Positions 1 to 9,367 of a stretch of 64,000 nt of DNA are shown piece by piece. The notes under the pieces were generated by a model. The model made no database searches and was not told the origin of the DNA. It worked only from the letters and a program-made list of their open reading frames with translations. Where the stretch lies: positions 283,819-347,818 of the forward strand of contig QFPN01000006.1 of the NCBI GenBank assembly GCA_003241695.1. The letters run 5' to 3'. The position numbers were made by a program, and so were the translations under genes. This stretch comes from Ancylobacter novellus (GTDB lineage Bacteria; Pseudomonadota; Alphaproteobacteria; Rhizobiales; Methylopilaceae). The stretch's first letter is position 1; each line of letters begins with the position of its first letter.

Positions 1-608
1 ACGCCATCGAGCGGGGACAGGTCGACGTGGTGATCGGCACCCAGATGGTCACCAAGGGCCATCATTTCCCGAAGCTGACGCTCGTCGGCGCGGTCGACGC
101 CGATTTCGCGCTCGGCGCCGCCGATCCGCGCGCCGCGGAGCGCACCTTCCAGATGCTGCAGCAGGTGACGGGCCGCGCCGGGCGCGGCGAGCGGCCCGGC
201 CGGGCGCTGCTCCAGACCTTCGATCCGGACCATCCGGCGATTCGCGCGCTGGTCTCGGGCGACCGCGAGGGCTTCTATGCGATCGAGGCGGCGTCGCGCG
301 AAGCCGCCATGATGCCGCCCTTCGGCCGCCTCGCCGCGGCGATCGTGTCGGCGCCGACGCGCGAGGCCGCGGAAGTTCATGCGCGGGCGCTGGCGCGGGC
401 CGCGCCGAAGGTCGAGGGCGTCAGGGTGCTGGGGCCGGCCGAAGCGCCGCTCGCCATGGTGCGGGGGCGCCATCGCTTTCGCCTGCTCGCCCAGTCGCCG
501 CGCGTCTTCGACCTGCCGGCCTACATGCGCGACTGGCTGCGCGCCGCGCCCGATCCGCGCGGCGGCGTGAGGGTGGCGATCGACGTCGATCCGCAGAGCT
601 TCGTGTGA
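1..608 (+). CDS. priA: Primosomal protein N' (PriA helicase), C-terminal part
   Basis: The 5' end lies outside the window; the frame is already open at base 3 and runs about 200 codons to a stop at 606-608. PriA is the 3'-5' DNA helicase that restarts collapsed replication forks. The visible part starts inside the second helicase lobe: the stretch reading VVIGTQMVTKGHHFP, then a conserved LVGAVDAD block, then the QQVTGRAGRGERPG motif (helicase motif VI with the arginine finger) are typical of PriA. The remaining ~120 residues fit the PriA C-terminal domain, with a conserved PPFGRLA segment. The zinc-binding cysteines and Walker A motif would lie upstream and cannot be checked. The gene runs convergently into the metallopeptidase at 625, with only 16 bases between the stops. 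Confidence 0.93.
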   Translation, partial: AIERGQVDVVIGTQMVTKGHHFPKLTLVGAVDADFALGAADPRAAERTFQMLQQVTGRAGRGERPGRALLQTFDPDHPAIRALVSGDREGFYAIEAASREAAMMPPFGRLAAAIVSAPTREAAEVHARALARAAPKVEGVRVLGPAEAPLAMVRGRHRFRLLAQSPRVFDLPAYMRDWLRAAPDPRGGVRVAIDVDPQSFV

Positions 609-624
609 ACGGCCCGGCGCGGGA

Positions 625-1956
625 CTATTCGTCTTCCGAGGCTTGCGCCGAGGCCGCGACCCCGGTCGTCGCGGCGACCTTGGCGGGGCGCAGGCCGGCT
701 GCGATCCAGCGAATCTCGTTCAGCCAGCGCACGCCGTCCGCCGCTCCGGGCTTGCCCTCGGCGACGCCGAACTTCTTCCCGTTCACCTTAAGCTTGGGCG
801 AGGAGAACAGCCGCTTGAACTCGCAGGCGACGCCGGCGTCCCAGCACTTGTTCTCATACGACATGAGGTCCATGGCGCGCGCCTTGAGGCTCACATAGCC
901 GAAATTGTACTGCCAGCTCGGAAGCTCGCCGCCGTTCTCGTCCTTGGTGACGTAGCGGTCGTGACGCAGGCCCATGGTGTGGCCGACCTCGTGCGCCACG
1001 GTGTCGACGTCGACGCAGATCCCGCGCGAGACCTCGGCGAAGGCGAAGTCCGCCGCGGTCGAGGCGTCCGCGTTCACCCAGCCGATCCCGCAATAGCCGC
1101 CGCCCTCGCGCAGCAGAACGACGAAGTCCGCCCCGGTCTTGTCGCGGGCTTTCCGCGTCTTGTCGAAATAGGCCGCCTGCTCGCCGCCGCCGGTCAGGTC
1201 GTAGAGCGTATCGGTGTAGTCGCGCGCGTCTTCGTCATAGGCGCCGGACTTGAGCGTCTTCACGAGGCGCATGCGCATGTTCACGCCGCTGGCCTCGTAG
1301 GCCTCGTTGGTGATCGCGACCGCGTAGTCGATCTCGGCGCCGATGTCCTGCGCCGCCGCCTTGGCCTTGGCGGTGTAGACGAACAGCACGTCGACAGTCG
1401 CGACGTCCTGGCCGGCCTGCGGCGCGACCGGCCCGACCATGGGGCGCGGCTGCGCCGAGGCGGCGGCCTCCGGCGCCGGCCCGTGAGGCGGCAGCAGCGC
1501 GCGGGACGTTTCGGAGATGGCGTGGAGACGCCCTCCCGCAGGCTGCACCGAATAGGTCCGGCCCGCGACGCGGACGCGTCCGGTCGCCTTGCCGGCCTTC
1601 ACCACCAGCGTCGCGTCGTCGTCGCCGGCTTGCGCGCGGACGATGACGCCGCCGCTGAAGGACGGCTCCGCGCTCGTGACCGCAAACTTTCGCGCGACGC
1701 CGGGGAAGAGCCCGATTGTGATCGTCCGGTTGGCGGCGCGCCCCTGCGTCAGGGCGGAGAGCGTCGCCGGATCGACCGCCGCGAGACGCTGGCGGGCGGC
1801 GCCGGCAGGCAAGGCCGCGGGCCGGGCGGATGCCGCCGCGACGTCGGCCGGCGTCGCGGCGACGAAAAGGTCCAGCGCCGAAGCCGGAGCGGCGAGGGCG
1901 CAGAAGGCCGCCGCCGCTGCGGCGAGACGAAGCAAACGACCGGTCACGCGCGACAT
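625..1956 (-). CDS. Secreted metzincin-type zinc metallopeptidase (reprolysin-like), copy 1
   Basis: 443 residues. An N-terminal Ala/Leu-rich signal peptide ends near ...APASA (about residue 27), so the protein should be exported. A ~150-residue N-terminal region with short beta-like repeats precedes a catalytic domain of about 190-430. The zinc site HEVGHTMGLRHD begins at residue 322 (HExxHxxGxxHD, the metzincin signature), and a downstream DLMSYENKC segment fits the Met-turn. Reprolysin-like M12B/M72 peptidases cleave proteins or peptides outside the cytoplasm; the substrate is unknown. The gene is followed, on the same strand, by nothing but the convergent priA. It is a clear paralogue of the next gene upstream (2080-3342), with the same domain order, so the two look like a tandem duplication. 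The N-terminal region could be an inhibitory prodomain; this is inference. Confidence 0.85.
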   Translation of the reverse strand: MSRVTGRLLRLAAAAAAFCALAAPASALDLFVAATPADVAAASARPAALPAGAARQRLAAVDPATLSALTQGRAANRTITIGLFPGVARKFAVTSAEPSFSGGVIVRAQAGDDDATLVVKAGKATGRVRVAGRTYSVQPAGGRLHAISETSRALLPPHGPAPEAAASAQPRPMVGPVAPQAGQDVATVDVLFVYTAKAKAAAQDIGAEIDYAVAITNEAYEASGVNMRMRLVKTLKSGAYDEDARDYTDTLYDLTGGGEQAAYFDKTRKARDKTGADFVVLLREGGGYCGIGWVNADASTAADFAFAEVSRGICVDVDTVAHEVGHTMGLRHDRYVTKDENGGELPSWQYNFGYVSLKARAMDLMSYENKCWDAGVACEFKRLFSSPKLKVNGKKFGVAEGKPGAADGVRWLNEIRWIAAGLRPAKVAATTGVAASAQASEDE

Positions 1957-2079
1957 CCTTGGAATGGGCCGCCTGATCGGCGCTCCTTGGGCTATGAGCC
2001 GGGCGGCGGGCGTCGGGTCAAGCGCCGCCGCTAGACATGGCTAATCCGGGACGCGTCGCGCGAGGGCGACGGGACGCTA

Positions 2080-3342
2080 TCAGCGATAGGCGGCGATCGC
2101 CGTTCGGGTCTCGTTCAGGCGTCGGGCCGCGTCCGCCGCGCCCTTTTCTCCTTGTTCGACGCCGAACGGCTTGTTCTCGACCGTCGCGTCGGGATCGGAG
2201 AACCGGTTGAGGCGGGTGCAGTTGAAGCCCGCATCGGCGCAGCGGTTGTTGTAGGCCATGATGCTGCGCACCCTTTTGCGGGGAAGCACATAGCCGAAAT
2301 TGTACGCCGACTTCGGCGCGGAGCCGACGACGTAGCGATCATGATTGAGGCCCATGTTGTGGCCCATCTCATGGGCGACGGAGTGGTTCGAGACGCAGCT
2401 GAGCTCGACCTCCGAATAGGCGAACTTCGACGTGCCGGAGCCGGGCTCCTCGATGTAATGGCCGAGGCCGCAATAGGCGGGCTGGCTTTCCGAGCGCAGC
2501 AGGACGACGAGATCGGCTTCCGTCCGGTTCCGCTTCTTGCGGACGCCGGCGAACGGCGCCGGGTTGGGCGCGTCCGTAGAGCCGCTGAGATTGTTGAGCG
2601 TGTCTTCCCAGCTCGCGGACGATTCGTCGTAGCCCGTGACGAGGATCGTGCCCGCGAGCTTGAGCCTGATCTTCACGCCGCTGGCCTTGTAGCCCTGATT
2701 CGCGAGCGAGACCGCGAGGTCCGCCTCGGCCAGAATGTCGTCCGCGGCCGCTTTCGCCGCCTCGGTGTAGGCGATCAGCACGGTGATCCTCGTCCTGCCG
2801 GCCGCCGCCGCGGAGGAGGCGTCGGGAAGGGTCCCGCTCTTGCGCTCCGGCAGGTCTTTCGGGACGGTCAGCGGCCCCTCCGGCGGGAGCCTGGCGGCGT
2901 CGACTTCGATGATCCTGTGCGCGCGGCTTCCACCGGCGCCCCGGATCTCGAACGCGCGCCCGTCAAGCTGGACCTGGCCGGTGACCTTGCCGCGGGCGAA
3001 GACGAGAGTCGCCTCGCCGCCGGCGCCGTCCGAGCCGGTCCAGATCCGTCCGCCGCCGTCCGCAGTCTCCGAACCGGTTTTCGAGAAGGTCGCGACGACG
3101 CCCGGAAACAGGGTGATCCGAAGCGCGGGCGCTTCCGCGAGAGCGCCGTCGTTCAGCGCGGCGACGCGCTCGCGGGCCGCGCCGGCGCGCTTTGAAGCGC
3201 CAGCCGCGGCCTCGATGTCGGGCGGCGTCGCGGCCCGGAACAGGTCAAGCGCTTGTGAAAGCGCGGCGCCGGCCGAGAAAAACGTGGTCATGGCGCCGGT
3301 GAGAATGGCCATGAGCGCAAAGCGCTGAATCGAAGACCTCAT
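2080..3342 (-). CDS. Secreted metzincin-type zinc metallopeptidase (reprolysin-like), copy 2
   Basis: 420 residues with a signal peptide (hydrophobic core in about residues 8-29). The zinc-binding motif HEMGHNMGLNHD starts at residue 324 and a Met-turn-like SIMAYNNRC follows about 30 residues later. The start ATG has a good ribosome binding site (AAGGA, 8 bases upstream). The protein parallels its neighbour at 625-1956 throughout: ALDLF.AATP after the signal peptide, an LFPGV block, a V.IAYT block at the start of the catalytic domain, and YNFGYV before the Met-turn. The 120-base gap between the two genes shows no obvious terminator, so they may be co-transcribed. The exact family (M12B, M72 or related) cannot be fixed by eye, and the substrate is unknown. 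Conserved cysteines suggest disulfides in the exported enzyme. Confidence 0.85.
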   Translation of the reverse strand: MRSSIQRFALMAILTGAMTTFFSAGAALSQALDLFRAATPPDIEAAAGASKRAGAARERVAALNDGALAEAPALRITLFPGVVATFSKTGSETADGGGRIWTGSDGAGGEATLVFARGKVTGQVQLDGRAFEIRGAGGSRAHRIIEVDAARLPPEGPLTVPKDLPERKSGTLPDASSAAAAGRTRITVLIAYTEAAKAAADDILAEADLAVSLANQGYKASGVKIRLKLAGTILVTGYDESSASWEDTLNNLSGSTDAPNPAPFAGVRKKRNRTEADLVVLLRSESQPAYCGLGHYIEEPGSGTSKFAYSEVELSCVSNHSVAHEMGHNMGLNHDRYVVGSAPKSAYNFGYVLPRKRVRSIMAYNNRCADAGFNCTRLNRFSDPDATVENKPFGVEQGEKGAADAARRLNETRTAIAAYR

Positions 3343-3697
3343 GGATTTTCCTTCCCGAAGTTGGCGGCGACCTTGGCGCGATCGCCTTTCGTTCGCCGCC
3401 CATGCGCTCTCTTGCGGTGACGCGTCGCATCGTCTCGGATCGCCGCCATTCGCGAAAGGCGGCGATCATAGGGTCTCCACTTGCGGCTAAGTTATTGAAA
3501 AATATTAAATTCCACTAGCTTCGTCACATCCGCGCCATGATGTTGCGCGCCGCTTCGCAGCATGATAGTGACCCCTGCGCTTCGGGGAGGTCTCCTCGCG
3601 GCGGGGCGCGCGCCGCCTCTGAAATCAACGGGTTCGGGAGGTTCGGAGCTGTCGCTCCGGTTTCAGCCCCAGGCTCCAACCAGCGAGAGACGCTCGG
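3343..3697. other. Divergent intergenic region between metallopeptidase and atpH
   Basis: 355 bases with no credible gene; it must hold the promoters for the metallopeptidase (leftward) and the atp operon (rightward). A conspicuous AT-rich island at about 3488-3522 (TTATTGAAAAATATTAAATT) stands out from the GC-rich surroundings. I could not place a convincing -35/-10 pair in it on either strand. A short hairpin-prone stretch (CCCC...CGGGG around 3573-3590) lies in the presumed atp leader. Confidence 0.5.
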
Positions 3698-4257
3698 GTG
3701 GCAGGTAAAGACACCATCGTGTCCGGAATGGCGGGTCGCTATGCGACCGCCCTGTTCGATCTTGCCCAGGGCGAGGGCGCGCTCGACCCCGTCTCCCGGG
3801 ATCTCGACGCCATCTCGGCCGCTCTCGCCGAGAGCGAGGATCTCCGGCGCCTCATCAAGAGCCCGGTCTTCGCCGCCGACGATCAGGCGCGCGCGATGGG
3901 CGCGGTTCTCGACCGCCTCGGCGTGTCCGGCCTCACCGCCAATTTCGTGAAGCTCGTGGCGACGAACCGTCGTCTTTTCGCCCTCGAGGCGATGATCCGC
4001 GGCTTCAGGGCGCTCGCAGCCGCCGCCCGCGGCGCGACCACTGCGCAGGTGACCGTCGCCGAGGAGCTCGCGCCGCAGCGGCGCGAGGAGCTCGCGGCCG
4101 CGCTGCGCGAGATCACCGGCAAGACGGTCGACTTCGACGTCAAGGTCGATCCCAAGATTCTCGGCGGGCTCATCGTGCGGCTTGGCAGCCGCATGGTAGA
4201 CGCCTCGCTCAAGACCAAGCTCAATTCGATCAAACTCGCGATGAAAGAGGTCGGCTG

Positions 4258-4258
<1 letters not shown>
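3698..4258 (+). CDS. atpH: ATP synthase F1 subunit delta
   Basis: 186 residues. The delta subunit (OSCP equivalent) joins F1 to the peripheral stalk of the F-type ATP synthase at the inner membrane. The N-terminal helical domain carries the typical GRYATALFDLA opening, and the C-terminal part holds the conserved GGLIVRLGSRMVDASLK segment. The start is GTG; a second in-frame ATG with GMAGRYA lies ten codons later and could also be used. It heads the F1 operon and its TGA overlaps the ATG of atpA (ATGA, 4 bases), so the two are translationally coupled. The F0 genes (a, b, c) are not next to it, as is usual in alphaproteobacteria, where F0 and F1 genes are at separate loci. Confidence 0.95.
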
Positions 4259-5787
<1,529 letters not shown>

Positions 5788-5822
5788 GCCTGAAAGCCTG
5801 GTAGCGGAGTTCGGACGCCCAG

Positions 5823-6707
5823 ATGGCGAGCCTTAAGGACCTCAGGAACCGCATCGCCTCGGTCAAGGCGACGCAGAAGATCACCAAGGCCATGCAGATG
5901 GTGGCCGCGGCGAAGCTGCGCCGCGCCGAGACCGCGGCCGCGGCCGCGCGTCCCTACGCCGAGCGCATGGAGCGGGTGCTCTCGAACCTCGCGGCCGGCA
6001 TGAAGGGCTCGCCGCTCGCGCCGAGGCTGATGGCCGGAACCGGCGACGACAAGCGGCATCTGCTCGTCGTCGTCACGGCCGACCGCGGCCTCTGCGGCGG
6101 CTTCAACTCCTCGATCTCGCGTCTCGCGCGCGATCACGCCCGCCGCCTGATCGCGGAAGGCAAGCAGGTCCAGTTCCTGTGCGTCGGCCGCAAGGGCGCG
6201 GACATCCTCAAGCGCCAGTTCCCCGGCATGATCGACGAGGTCATCTCGCTGCGCGAGGTGAAGAGCCTCGGCTTCGACACCGCCGAGAAGATCGGCGACC
6301 GCGTGCTGGCGCTGTTCGACGAGAACAAGTTCGACGTCGCGACGCTGTTCTATTCGAAGTTCAAGTCGGTGGTCAGCCAGATCCCGACGGCGCAGCAGAT
6401 CGTCCCGGCCGAAGTTCCGGAAGAGGACGAGACCACGGACCTGCTGAAGGGCGCGGTCTACGAGTACGAGCCTTCGGAGGAGGAGATCCTCGAGGAGCTG
6501 CTGCCGCGCAACGTCGCGATCCAGATCCTGAAGGCGCTGCTCGAAAACGCCGCGTCGGAGCAGGGCGCGCGCATGTCCGCGATGGACAACGCGACCCGCA
6601 ACGCCGGCGACATGATCAAGCGCCTCTCGCTCGAGTACAACCGCACCCGCCAGGCGCAGATCACCAAGGAGCTGATCGAGATCATCTCCGGCGCCGAGGC
6701 GCTGTAG
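5823..6707 (+). CDS. atpG: ATP synthase F1 subunit gamma
   Basis: 294 residues. Gamma is the rotating central shaft whose N- and C-terminal helices form a coiled coil inside the alpha3beta3 ring. The N-terminus MASLKDLRNRIASVKATQKI and the next block TKAMQMVAAAKLRRAE are characteristic, as is the C-terminal SAMDNATRNAGDMI helix followed by YNRTRQAQITKELIEI. The middle Rossmann-like domain carries the conserved DRGLCGGFN. The gene lies between atpA and atpD, but a small extra gene (6759-6983) separates it from atpD. Confidence 0.97.
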   Translation: MASLKDLRNRIASVKATQKITKAMQMVAAAKLRRAETAAAAARPYAERMERVLSNLAAGMKGSPLAPRLMAGTGDDKRHLLVVVTADRGLCGGFNSSISRLARDHARRLIAEGKQVQFLCVGRKGADILKRQFPGMIDEVISLREVKSLGFDTAEKIGDRVLALFDENKFDVATLFYSKFKSVVSQIPTAQQIVPAEVPEEDETTDLLKGAVYEYEPSEEEILEELLPRNVAIQILKALLENAASEQGARMSAMDNATRNAGDMIKRLSLEYNRTRQAQITKELIEIISGAEAL

Positions 6708-6758
6708 AGCGCGAGAGATCTGGGCTAAGGTCATGGCGAAGGACGTGAGGACGACGTC

Positions 6759-6983
6759 ATGACCAGCGAAACGGAGAATGTGGTCCTGGAGCTGCTTCGG
6801 CGCATGCGAGGCTCGCTGGACAGGATCGAGTTGGATCTGAGCGACCTGAAGGTCGGGGTGTCGGCTATCGAGCAGCACCTTGGCCAGCAACAGATCCAGC
6901 TCGCGGCCCTGAACGGCCGGATGGATCGCTTCGACGAGCGCTTGTCGCGGATCGAGCGGCGACTGGATTTGGCGGACGCCTGA
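6759..6983 (+). CDS. Small predicted coiled-coil protein inside the atp operon
   Basis: 74 residues, about half of them charged. After ~10 residues the protein reads as one long amphipathic helix with hydrophobic residues spaced as in heptads (LLRRMRGSLDRIELDLSDLK, later LNGRMDRFDERLSRIERRL). There is no signal peptide or membrane segment, so it should be cytosolic. It sits in the 352-base gap between atpG and atpD on the same strand, so it should be on the atp transcript. The ribosome binding site is weak (a GAGGA about 8 bases upstream). I do not recognise a family. Similar short 'NVVLELLRRMR...' proteins are familiar as hypothetical proteins in alphaproteobacteria, but I cannot give a function, and a role in ATP synthase is only suggested by position. 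Confidence 0.72.
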   Translation: MTSETENVVLELLRRMRGSLDRIELDLSDLKVGVSAIEQHLGQQQIQLAALNGRMDRFDERLSRIERRLDLADA

Positions 6984-7059
6984 CGGCGTCAGGAAACGGA
7001 ACGTACGAAGTAAGGGCGGCCGCGGCCGCTCGCACTGACCGACGAGGACGATTGGAAAA

Positions 7060-8478
7060 ATGACCGCACATGTCGGCCGCATCACCCAGGTCATCGGCGC
7101 CGTCGTCGACGTCCAGTTCGACGACCACCTGCCCGAGATTCTGAACGCGCTCGAGACCAGGAACAACGATCAGCGCCTGGTGCTCGAAGTCGCCCAGCAC
7201 CTCGGCGAGTCGACGGTCCGCGCGATCGCGATGGACTCGACCGAAGGCCTGACGCGCGGCCAGCAGGTCACCGACACCGGCGAGCCGATTTCGGTTCCGG
7301 TCGGCGACGCCACGCTGGGCCGCATCCTGAACGTCGTCGGCGAGCCGATCGACGAGGGCGCGCCGGTCGAGGGCGAGGGCAGGCGGCCGATCCATGCGCC
7401 CGCGCCGTCCTACTCCGAGCAGGCCACCGACACCGAAGTGCTCGTCACCGGCATCAAGGTCGTCGACCTGCTGGCTCCGTACGCCAAGGGCGGCAAGGTC
7501 GGCCTGTTCGGCGGCGCGGGCGTCGGCAAGACCGTGCTCATCCAGGAACTCATCAACAACGTCGCGAAAGCCCACGGCGGCTACTCGGTGTTCGCCGGCG
7601 TCGGCGAGCGCACCCGCGAGGGCAACGACCTCTATCACGAGTTCATCGAATCCGGCGTGAACCAGAAGGGCGGCGGCGAAGGCTCCAAGTGCGCCCTGGT
7701 GTTCGGTCAGATGAACGAGCCGCCCGGCGCGCGCGCCCGCGTCGCGCTCACCGGCCTGACCATCGCGGAATACTTCCGCGACAAGGGCCAGGACGTGCTG
7801 TTCTTCGTCGACAACATCTTCCGCTTCACGCAGGCGGGCTCGGAAGTGTCGGCGCTGCTCGGCCGCATCCCGTCGGCGGTCGGCTATCAGCCGACGCTCG
7901 CGACCGACATGGGCGCGCTGCAGGAGCGCATCACCACCACCAACAAGGGCTCGATCACCTCGGTGCAGGCGATCTACGTGCCCGCCGACGACCTGACCGA
8001 CCCGGCCCCGGCGACGTCCTTCGCGCATCTCGACGCGACGACCGTGCTCAACCGCTCGATCGCCGAAAAGGGCATCTACCCGGCGGTGGACCCGCTCGAC
8101 TCGACCTCGCGCATTCTCTCGGCCGCGATCATCGGCGAGGAGCACTACAACACCGCCCGTCGCGTCCAGGAGACGCTGCAGCGCTACAAGTCGCTGCAGG
8201 ACATCATCGCGATCCTGGGCATGGACGAGTTGTCGGAAGAGGACAAGCTGACGGTCTCCCGCGCCCGCAAGATCGAGCGCTTCCTCAGCCAGCCGTTCCA
8301 CGTCGCCGAAATCTTCACCGGTTCGCCGGGCAAGTTCGTCGAACTCGCCGACACGATCAAGGGCTTCAAGGAGCTGGTCGAGGGCAAGTACGACAACCTG
8401 CCGGAAGCCGCCTTCTACATGGTTGGCACCATCGAAGAGGCGGTCGAGAAGGGCAAGAAGCTCGCCGAAGAGGCCTGA
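7060..8478 (+). CDS. atpD: ATP synthase F1 subunit beta
   Basis: 472 residues. Beta carries the catalytic sites of F1. The P-loop GGAGVGKT is at residues 151-158, followed by the GERTREGNDLYHE block, the Walker B region ending in DNIFRF, and the ALLGRIPSAVGYQPTLATDM block, all diagnostic. The C-terminal domain has the DELSEEDKLTVSRARKIERF segment. Upstream are 76 bases after the small coiled-coil gene, including GAGGACG before the ATG as a likely ribosome binding site. It is followed by a second small inserted gene (8548-8793) and then atpC. Confidence 0.98.
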   Translation: MTAHVGRITQVIGAVVDVQFDDHLPEILNALETRNNDQRLVLEVAQHLGESTVRAIAMDSTEGLTRGQQVTDTGEPISVPVGDATLGRILNVVGEPIDEGAPVEGEGRRPIHAPAPSYSEQATDTEVLVTGIKVVDLLAPYAKGGKVGLFGGAGVGKTVLIQELINNVAKAHGGYSVFAGVGERTREGNDLYHEFIESGVNQKGGGEGSKCALVFGQMNEPPGARARVALTGLTIAEYFRDKGQDVLFFVDNIFRFTQAGSEVSALLGRIPSAVGYQPTLATDMGALQERITTTNKGSITSVQAIYVPADDLTDPAPATSFAHLDATTVLNRSIAEKGIYPAVDPLDSTSRILSAAIIGEEHYNTARRVQETLQRYKSLQDIIAILGMDELSEEDKLTVSRARKIERFLSQPFHVAEIFTGSPGKFVELADTIKGFKELVEGKYDNLPEAAFYMVGTIEEAVEKGKKLAEEA

Positions 8479-8547
8479 GCTTCGAAATGACCTCGCGGGT
8501 CGCGCCCGGCGCGCCCCGCTCATGCGCATGAACGCGGAGACGGACGG

Positions 8548-8793
8548 ATGAACGCCAAGGTCCTTCTTCTAGTGGTGGGTCTTCTGGTCGGCGGCCTCGC
8601 CGGTTGGCTGACGCGGCCGCAGGCCGCCGAGATCGACCTCCTCGGCATGAAGGTCGAGGTTCAGGGCGATCGGGCGGCGGGCGCGAGCGGCGGTTCGCTG
8701 ACCACGGGCCAGACCCAGCATGTCGCGATCTTCGCGGCGATCGGGGCGCTGGTCGGCTTCGGCGTCGGCTTCGTGGCCGACCGTCGGCGGTAA
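8548..8793 (+). CDS. Small membrane protein between atpD and atpC
   Basis: 81 residues. Two hydrophobic segments are visible: residues about 4-21 (VLLLVVGLLVGGLAGWL) and about 59-76 (VAIFAAIGALVGFGVGFVAD), the second ending in a basic RRR tail. The loop between them is about 35 residues, polar and glycine-rich. Both segments contain GxxxG-like spacing, which favours helix packing. An upstream GGAGACGGACGG gives a ribosome binding site. The gene lies on the atp strand, 69 bases after atpD and 29 bases before atpC, so it is probably co-transcribed. I do not recognise a family. It is not atpI, which has a different sequence and belongs with the F0 genes. Confidence 0.75.
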   Translation: MNAKVLLLVVGLLVGGLAGWLTRPQAAEIDLLGMKVEVQGDRAAGASGGSLTTGQTQHVAIFAAIGALVGFGVGFVADRRR

Positions 8794-8822
8794 GTCACTT
8801 TAGGGATTGAAAGACGCGCCCC

Positions 8823-9224
8823 ATGGACAGCTTCCAGTTCGAGCTCGTGTCGCCCGAGAAGCTGCTGATCTCGGAAGAGGTGCAGCATGTGGTCGTGCCG
8901 GGCGTCGAAGGCGAGTTCGGCGTGCTGGCCCATCACGCGCCGCTGCTTTCGGTGCTCAAGCCCGGCGTCGTCAAGGTGTTCAAGACCGAGGGCGGCGAGC
9001 CTGAGCGTCTTTACGTCAAGGGCGGCTTCGCGGACGTCAATCCGAAGGGCCTGACGATCCTCGCCGACGAGGCGACGCCGATGTCGGAATTCAATGTCGC
9101 CCGCCTCGACGCGGCCATCAAGGAAGCGGAAGCCGCCGTGTCGCACGCCGAAGGCGAGGAGACCAAGCGCCGCGCCGAGCAGAAGCTCGCCGAGCTGAAA
9201 GAGTTCCGCTCGACCCTCGCCTGA
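8823..9224 (+). CDS. atpC: ATP synthase F1 subunit epsilon
   Basis: 133 residues. Epsilon binds gamma and the c-ring and can inhibit ATP hydrolysis. The N-terminal beta sandwich is clear: FELVSPEKLL, then VVPGVEGEFGVLAHHAPLL. A C-terminal helical hairpin follows, with a charged EAEAAVSHAEGEETKRRAEQ helix. It closes the F1 operon, and the next gene is convergent. A G/C-rich inverted repeat begins 15 bases after the stop. Confidence 0.96.
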   Translation: MDSFQFELVSPEKLLISEEVQHVVVPGVEGEFGVLAHHAPLLSVLKPGVVKVFKTEGGEPERLYVKGGFADVNPKGLTILADEATPMSEFNVARLDAAIKEAEAAVSHAEGEETKRRAEQKLAELKEFRSTLA

Positions 9225-9238
9225 AGCGCCGCCTTCGC

Positions 9239-9259
9239 GTCCCGGCCTTGAGCCGGGAC
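9239..9259. repeat. Inverted repeat between convergent atpC and decarboxylase
   Basis: Perfect 8-base arms GTCCCGGC / GCCGGGAC with a 5-base loop. There is no T-tract on either side, so it is a weak intrinsic terminator at best. The sequence resembles the CCCGGC...GCCGGG intergenic palindromes common in alphaproteobacteria; another member is at 43718-43761. The related word AGCCGGGACG recurs near 9371. Confidence 0.55.
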
Positions 9260-9367
9260 CCATGATCGGCGCGCCTGTTCGGCGAGGCGCTTCAGCGTCA
9301 GCGCCCGCCGCTTTCTCTCCTGCATTTTCCGATCTTCAGTCCGGCTCGAAGCGATCCTGGATCCCGT

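Noticed and set aside
6865..8529. 554-codon minus-strand frame antisense to atpD
   Set aside because: Low-complexity antisense by-product; atpD on the plus strand is unambiguous.
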